Positions 14,058 to 17,581 of a stretch of DNA of 17,581 nucleotides are shown piece after piece. How positions within the stretch are numbered: position 1 is the first letter of the stretch; each line of letters opens with the position of its first letter. The notes beneath the pieces were generated by a model that did no database searches, was not told the DNA's origin, and saw nothing but the letters and a program-made list of their open reading frames with translations. The translations under genes and the position numbers were made by a program. Origin of the DNA: Undivivens sp041652635 (GTDB lineage Bacteria > Omnitrophota > Gorgyraeia > Gygaellales > Profunditerraquicolaceae); the NCBI GenBank assembly GCA_041652635.1, contig JBAZGW010000026.1, positions 1 through 17,581 of the forward strand, read 5' to 3'.

Positions 14058-14086
14058 AATATATCATTGTTAAAAATCATTGTCAA
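14058..14086 (-). promoter_or_regulatory. Sigma-70-type promoter of rpsU and the long downstream run
   Basis: On the minus strand a perfect -35 TTGACA (14086-14081) lies 17 bases before a -10 TATATT (14063-14058). The leader to the ATG at 14034 would be about 17-20 bases. The region just upstream is AT-rich and contains the 16-base repeat. The genes from rpsU to thiC follow with only short gaps, so this may be the main promoter of about 12 kb. Confidence 0.78.
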
Positions 14087-14099
14087 TCAGGTTCTAAAA
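14084..14099 (-). repeat. 16-base repeat copy 2 (joined to the rpsU -35 box)
   Basis: Identical to 980-995. On the minus strand it continues into TTGACA, giving TTTTAGAACCTGATTGACA, so the repeat overlaps the first bases of the -35 element. It may be a conserved promoter-proximal motif in this genome, such as an upstream activator site. Confidence 0.6.
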
Positions 14100-14106
14100 T
14101 TAACGA

Positions 14107-14134
14107 AGGATGAAAGACGAGGCACGAAGCATGC
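14107..14134 (+). repeat. Heptanucleotide tandem repeat cluster (plus orientation)
   Basis: Four contiguous heptamers fit RGSAYGA with small deviations (AGGATGA first, AGCATGC last), followed directly by AAATACCG (14135-14142). It lies between rpsU and the end of the decarboxylase gene, in opposite orientation to the cluster at 14201-14228. Confidence 0.6.
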
Positions 14135-14197
14135 AAATACCGTAAAAGAAACCGCATTTTCCGCCTGATTCTTTATGTTCTTTCCTATTCACTCAAA

Positions 14198-15169
14198 TTA
14201 TCGTCCTTCCTGCTTCACGCCTCTTGCTTCGGTATTTTTGAACCACTCGCAGACATTGCACAGCCCCTGTTCCAGACTCACCTTCGGTTTCCATCCCAGA
14301 AGTTTTATAGCCAGAGAAATATCCGGCTTGCGTTTCCTGGGGTCTTCCGGGCAAGCGGGAGAAAATCGCACACCGGAGGTATTGCCGGCCACTCTGTTGA
14401 TCATTTGCGCCAATTCCAGCATGGATACCTCCTGCGGATTGCCCAAGTTCACGGGGCCGGGGACCCCCCGGCGGCCAAGACGCATTAACCCTGCGACCAT
14501 GTCCGTTATATAGCAGAATGACCTTGTTTGTTCCCCGTCCCCGTTGACGGACAAAGGCTTGCCGGCGATAGCCGCGCAGATCATATTGGAAACCACTCTG
14601 CCGTCGGAAACGCGCATCCCTTCCCCGTATGTATTGAAGATCCTGGCTATACCGGCGTCAAGTTCGCGGCTCTTGCGGTAGGCAAAAACAGCGGCTTCGG
14701 AAAAACGTTTCGCCTCGTCATAACAACTGCGCGGGCCGACCGGATTGACATTGCCGAAGTAATCCTCGCGCTGAGGATGTTGAAGCGGATCGCCGTAAAC
14801 TTCCGAGGTGGAGGCGAGAATAAACCTGGCTTTCGCCGCCTTAGCCGCTTCAAGACAGTTTATCGTGCCTATAGAACCTGCGCGCAGCGTTAAAAGCGGC
14901 AGGCGCATATAATCCCTGGGGGACGCCGGGCATGCCAAATGAAAGAAAAGTTCAGCCTTACCGGCAATTTTAAAAGGTCTGTTTATATCCGACCGGATAA
15001 ATTCGAAAAAAGGATCGTTTTTAATTCCGCGCAAATTAAGGGCGCCGCCGGTTATCAACGAATCGATGCAGATAACGCGCGCCCCCTCCTCCAGGAGCCG
15101 GCGGCACAAATGCGCGCCGATAAAACCGGCGCCGCCGGTCACCACCGCTGTTTCTCTTCTGGCGCTCAT
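14198..15169 (-). CDS. uxs: UDP-glucuronate decarboxylase-like SDR (UXS/UXNAcS type)
   Basis: A 323-residue extended short-chain dehydrogenase. The N-terminal Rossmann motif is GGAGFIGAHLC (about residues 11-21). STSEVYGDPLQHPQ and the signature GNVNPVGPRSCYDEAKR contain the catalytic Tyr and Lys of the YxxxK pair; DLSLAIKLLGWKP-like segments follow near the end. This matches UDP-glucuronate decarboxylase, which makes UDP-xylose, or the related enzyme that makes UDP-N-acetylxylosamine. I chose the ATG at 15169: it forms an ATGA overlap with the dehydrogenase gene, and the longer frame from 15292 adds an unconserved Arg-rich stretch that overlaps that gene. The last 10 residues are encoded by heptamer repeats (14201-14228), so the tail is not family-conserved. 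Confidence 0.9.
   Translation of the reverse strand: MSARRETAVVTGGAGFIGAHLCRRLLEEGARVICIDSLITGGALNLRGIKNDPFFEFIRSDINRPFKIAGKAELFFHLACPASPRDYMRLPLLTLRAGSIGTINCLEAAKAAKARFILASTSEVYGDPLQHPQREDYFGNVNPVGPRSCYDEAKRFSEAAVFAYRKSRELDAGIARIFNTYGEGMRVSDGRVVSNMICAAIAGKPLSVNGDGEQTRSFCYITDMVAGLMRLGRRGVPGPVNLGNPQEVSMLELAQMINRVAGNTSGVRFSPACPEDPRKRKPDISLAIKLLGWKPKVSLEQGLCNVCEWFKNTEARGVKQEGR
14201..14228 (-). repeat. Heptanucleotide tandem repeat inside the end of the decarboxylase gene
   Basis: On the minus strand four heptamers fit RGSAYGA loosely (for example AGCAAGA, AGGACGA), preceded by AAAAATACCG. The TAA stop follows directly after the last unit. The stretch aligns to 6357-6394 over about 39 bases without gaps. 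Three heptamers are seven codons, so the array extends the open frame. Confidence 0.65.
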
Positions 15170-16476
15170 AGCTTTTCTATCTTTCCTTGCGGGGAAGCTG
15201 AATAAACATTGCGCGTGTCGAAGATGAAACCCGCGTGCCGCGCTATCAAACGGTAATCTACAGAGGAATGGTCGGTGGCGATGATCACGCAATCGCAGGA
15301 TCTTAAACCGGCAGGAGTCAACGGCTGTGATCTCAGATCGATGTTCCCGATCTTAAGAAAAGGGACCAGCGGATCATAATACGATACGGACGCGCCTTTC
15401 GCCTGAAGGATCTCGATGATATCCAACGGCGGAGACTTGCGCAGGTCTTTTATGTCTTTTTTATAGGTTACGCCGCAAACCAGCACTTTGGCTTTCTCGA
15501 GCCGCGCTCCGCGCGGCCGAAGGGAAGCCTGCACCCTCTCCACCACATAATGAGGCATATGATTTATGATATCCGATGAAAGCTTGATATATTTTGATCT
15601 GAAACCGAATGATTTCGCTTTCCAGTAAAGATAAAGCGGGTCCTTGGGGATGCAATGCCCTCCCACTCCCGGCCCCGGATAGAACGGCATAAAACCGAAC
15701 GGTTTTGTCTTTGCCGCGCCGACTACTTCCCAAATATTTATCCCCATTCTATGGCACATCATAGCCATCTCGTCTATCAACCCGATATTCACGATGCGAA
15801 AGGTGTTCTCCAGTAGTTTTACCGTTTCCGCCACGCGCGGGGATGAAACCCTCACCGCCTTACAGGTTATGTGCCGGTATAGCGAGGCCGCCAGTTCGGA
15901 CGCTTCCTCAGTCACTCCGCCCACCACTTTGGGGATCTTATTCACGGGGAACTTTTTATTTCCCGGGTCTATCCGTTCCGGGGAGAAAACAAGAAAAAAA
16001 TCCTTGCCGCAGGCCAGTCCGGACGATTGAAGCAACGGAAGTATCACTTCTTCGGTAGTGCCGGGATAAGTGGTGCTCTCCAATATCACCAGCTGGCCGG
16101 GACGAAGGAACTTCCTGATCTGCCTGACCGCGGAAATTATGAAAGAGATATCCGGGTGGTATTTTCGCTTCAAAGGCGTCGGCACGCAGATCAGAATGAC
16201 ATCCGCCCCGGAAAGCAGGCTGAAATCGGTGCTTGCCCGCAGTAATCCCCGGCCGGTCACGCGCGAGATCACTTTATGCGGAACATCGGCGATATAAGAA
16301 GTGTTCTTTTTCAGGCGGGCTACGCGGCCGGCGTCCAGGTCTATGCCGGTGACTTTAAAGCCTTTTACCGCGAATTCGGCGGCCAGGGGCAGGCCGACAT
16401 AACCCAGTCCGATGACCGCCACCACCGCTTCTTTTTTAGCTATTTTTCTTTTCAGAATACTGAAGTTACTCGTCAT
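15166..16476 (-). CDS. Nucleotide-sugar 6-dehydrogenase, WbpA-type
   Basis: A 436-residue NAD-dependent dehydrogenase that oxidises the C6 alcohol of a UDP-sugar to a carboxylate. The dinucleotide fold is at the N-terminus (VIGLGYVGLPLA), followed by LICVPTPL, ESTTYPGTTEE, FSPERIDPGN, and the active-site Cys in YPGPGVGGHCIPKDP. The details resemble the WbpA/UDP-GlcNAc 6-dehydrogenase branch more than the classical UDP-glucose branch, so the substrate could be UDP-GlcNAc or UDP-glucose. The Shine-Dalgarno AAGGA is 9 bases before the ATG at 16476. It is coupled by an ATGA overlap to the decarboxylase, so both likely act in sequence to make a decarboxylated sugar donor for surface glycan. LptD lies 48 bases upstream. 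Confidence 0.93.
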   Translation of the reverse strand: MTSNFSILKRKIAKKEAVVAVIGLGYVGLPLAAEFAVKGFKVTGIDLDAGRVARLKKNTSYIADVPHKVISRVTGRGLLRASTDFSLLSGADVILICVPTPLKRKYHPDISFIISAVRQIRKFLRPGQLVILESTTYPGTTEEVILPLLQSSGLACGKDFFLVFSPERIDPGNKKFPVNKIPKVVGGVTEEASELAASLYRHITCKAVRVSSPRVAETVKLLENTFRIVNIGLIDEMAMMCHRMGINIWEVVGAAKTKPFGFMPFYPGPGVGGHCIPKDPLYLYWKAKSFGFRSKYIKLSSDIINHMPHYVVERVQASLRPRGARLEKAKVLVCGVTYKKDIKDLRKSPPLDIIEILQAKGASVSYYDPLVPFLKIGNIDLRSQPLTPAGLRSCDCVIIATDHSSVDYRLIARHAGFIFDTRNVYSASPQGKIEKL

Positions 16477-16524
16477 TCTTACTGGTCCTTGGAGAAAAAC
16501 CGCCGTTTGCCCGGCTTTTAGATT

Positions 16525-17581
16525 TTATTGTTGAGAACCGGAAGAAGGGGAGTGATAACTCTGGTCAAAACCCAGCTCCACTTCCGGGAACGCCTTTAGA
16601 CGAAAAATAATCCATATCGTATGGCCCGTGTCTTCTTTGATATCGTAGGCAAGGTTCATTATCCAACAGTGCAGATCGCGCGAAAGCATATATTGCTGTT
16701 CTATGAGGCCGCTTCCACGCTGCGCGGTGGTATTGACCTGATACCTTTCGTATAATTCGAATTTCCACTTGGGATTGAACCTCCACGCGGCGCTGAGAGT
16801 GATCTGATTACCGCTGTAATTATTGTCATATTGCTTGTTGGCGTAACGCTGCCCGACCCCCACGGAACGTTCCTTGGCGAAATCGTAATTAACATCGTAA
16901 TTTATCTCTTTAAAGTAATCGCCCAGGTGGTCGTACCGGGCCATAGAGCTCAAACGGATATTGTCATACGGCCTGGCGTCCAGGTAAAAAAGCAGGTCGC
17001 CGAACTTACTGCCGGATTCCGACACAGTCTGGCGGAAAAACGCGGTATCGTATGTCACCGTCCTGGGATCGAAAGAATAATCCGTTTCGATACGCAGGTC
17101 CAGCAGGTCCACCCTGCTGCCGTTCTTACGCTTGGTCTGCAGTTTATTGGATAACTCCAGAGTAAAGGCGTTGCTGCGCACAATGGAATCCAATTCGTCG
17201 AAATATTTCAGGCGCTCCGCCGAAACGGTCGGTTCGTGGTTATAGGCGTATTTCACCGTGGGTGTGATCACGTGCCTCAGGCCGTTGATATCCATACCCA
17301 GCGCGTTTGAACGCACGTTGAAAACACGGAAAAACCGCGTGCTGGCGTCGGCGCCGGAATAAAAGATAGTGCGCGGGCCCGGGGAAGAGTTATTTATATC
17401 CTTGTCATAAAAGGTTTCCCTGGTCCCGACAAAAGGGGTGATCTCCACAAACCCCACCTTGGAAGGCAAGGAAACCTTATTAAAAGTGTCCAAACGGTTG
17501 ACCGACAGATCGCCGGACGAAGAAGAAGGCACGGCTTTCTTATAATTTAAGTTCACGTATGAACTGCTGTTGTCGAAATAA
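16525..17581 (-). CDS. lptD: LPS-assembly protein LptD, C-terminal part
   Basis: The C-terminal 351 codons of an outer-membrane beta-barrel. Alternating aromatic/polar strands run throughout (VEITPFVGTRETFY, LRHVITPTVKYAYNHEP, LSSMARYDHLGDYFKEINYDVN), and the end RDLHCWIMNLAYDIKED followed by FRLKAFPEVELGF is the typical LptD terminus. LptD places LPS in the outer leaflet. The frame stays open to the right edge: upstream codons in frame read YFDNSSSYV, so a GTG at 17556 is just an internal valine, not the start. The N-terminal OstA domain and signal peptide lie outside the window. The weaker alternative is another barrel of the OstA family. Confidence 0.82.
   Translation of the reverse strand, partial: YFDNSSSYVNLNYKKAVPSSSSGDLSVNRLDTFNKVSLPSKVGFVEITPFVGTRETFYDKDINNSSPGPRTIFYSGADASTRFFRVFNVRSNALGMDINGLRHVITPTVKYAYNHEPTVSAERLKYFDELDSIVRSNAFTLELSNKLQTKRKNGSRVDLLDLRIETDYSFDPRTVTYDTAFFRQTVSESGSKFGDLLFYLDARPYDNIRLSSMARYDHLGDYFKEINYDVNYDFAKERSVGVGQRYANKQYDNNYSGNQITLSAAWRFNPKWKFELYERYQVNTTAQRGSGLIEQQYMLSRDLHCWIMNLAYDIKEDTGHTIWIIFRLKAFPEVELGFDQSYHSPSSGSQQ

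Noticed and set aside
15170..15292. Longer start of the decarboxylase at 15292
   Set aside because: It overlaps the dehydrogenase in another frame and adds an Arg/His-rich stretch not seen before the Rossmann motif; the ATG at 15169 has an ATGA overlap.
16494..16520. Terminator between lptD and the dehydrogenase gene
   Set aside because: Only a 4-bp GCCG/CGGC stem with a short T-run; too weak to call, and the genes are 48 bases apart and probably co-transcribed.
17554..17556. GTG as the lptD start codon
   Set aside because: The frame stays open upstream to the window edge and a 343-residue start would lack a signal peptide and the OstA domain.

Overview
The window looks like a diderm (LPS-type outer membrane) anaerobic bacterium from an uncultivated lineage, most plausibly Omnitrophota. 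This is an inference from gene content and order (rpsU, aroQ, pepP, efp, accB and accC in one run, DUF1844, Asp23/AmaP in a cell that also has LptD and heptose genes), not from a database match. Every gene I can support is on the minus strand, so transcription runs from high to low coordinates. No gap between genes exceeds 300 bases; the longest, about 163 bases before rpsU, holds a promoter and short repeats.

In transcription order, the right edge carries the C-terminal barrel of LptD (N-terminus outside the window), then a WbpA-type nucleotide-sugar dehydrogenase and a UDP-glucuronate-decarboxylase-like enzyme coupled by an ATGA overlap. These are surface glycan or LPS functions. A short spacer with two opposed heptanucleotide repeat clusters follows, then a near-consensus promoter and strong Shine-Dalgarno for rpsU (53 aa).

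From rpsU to the terminator after thiC, about 12 kb is one tight co-directional run: rpsU, a TIM-barrel sugar isomerase-like protein, a MEMO-family protein, DUF1844, a Trm112/YcaR-like zinc protein, aroQ, an Xaa-Pro peptidase, efp (GTG start), accB, a structured 132-base spacer, accC, asp23, amaP, a repeat-filled leader, a phosphofructokinase with PPi-type residues, gmhA, rfaE2/hldE2, and the thiamine block thiD2, thiE and thiC. Many neighbours overlap or are under 40 bases apart. The thiD2/thiE junction looks like a ThiD2-ThiE fusion split by a single base at an A6 run.

Below the terminator lie tRNA-Gly(CCC), a lipoprotein with LysM and a catalytically degenerate LytM/M23 domain, and, from its own promoter, an archaeal-type ATPase that runs off the left edge.

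The main unexplained structure is a family of degenerate heptanucleotide tandem repeats (consensus about RGSAYGA) in three clusters next to an AAATACSG motif; one cluster supplies the last codons of the decarboxylase gene. Next come an exact 16-base repeat beside two promoters, the accB-accC spacer, and the thiD2/thiE frame break.
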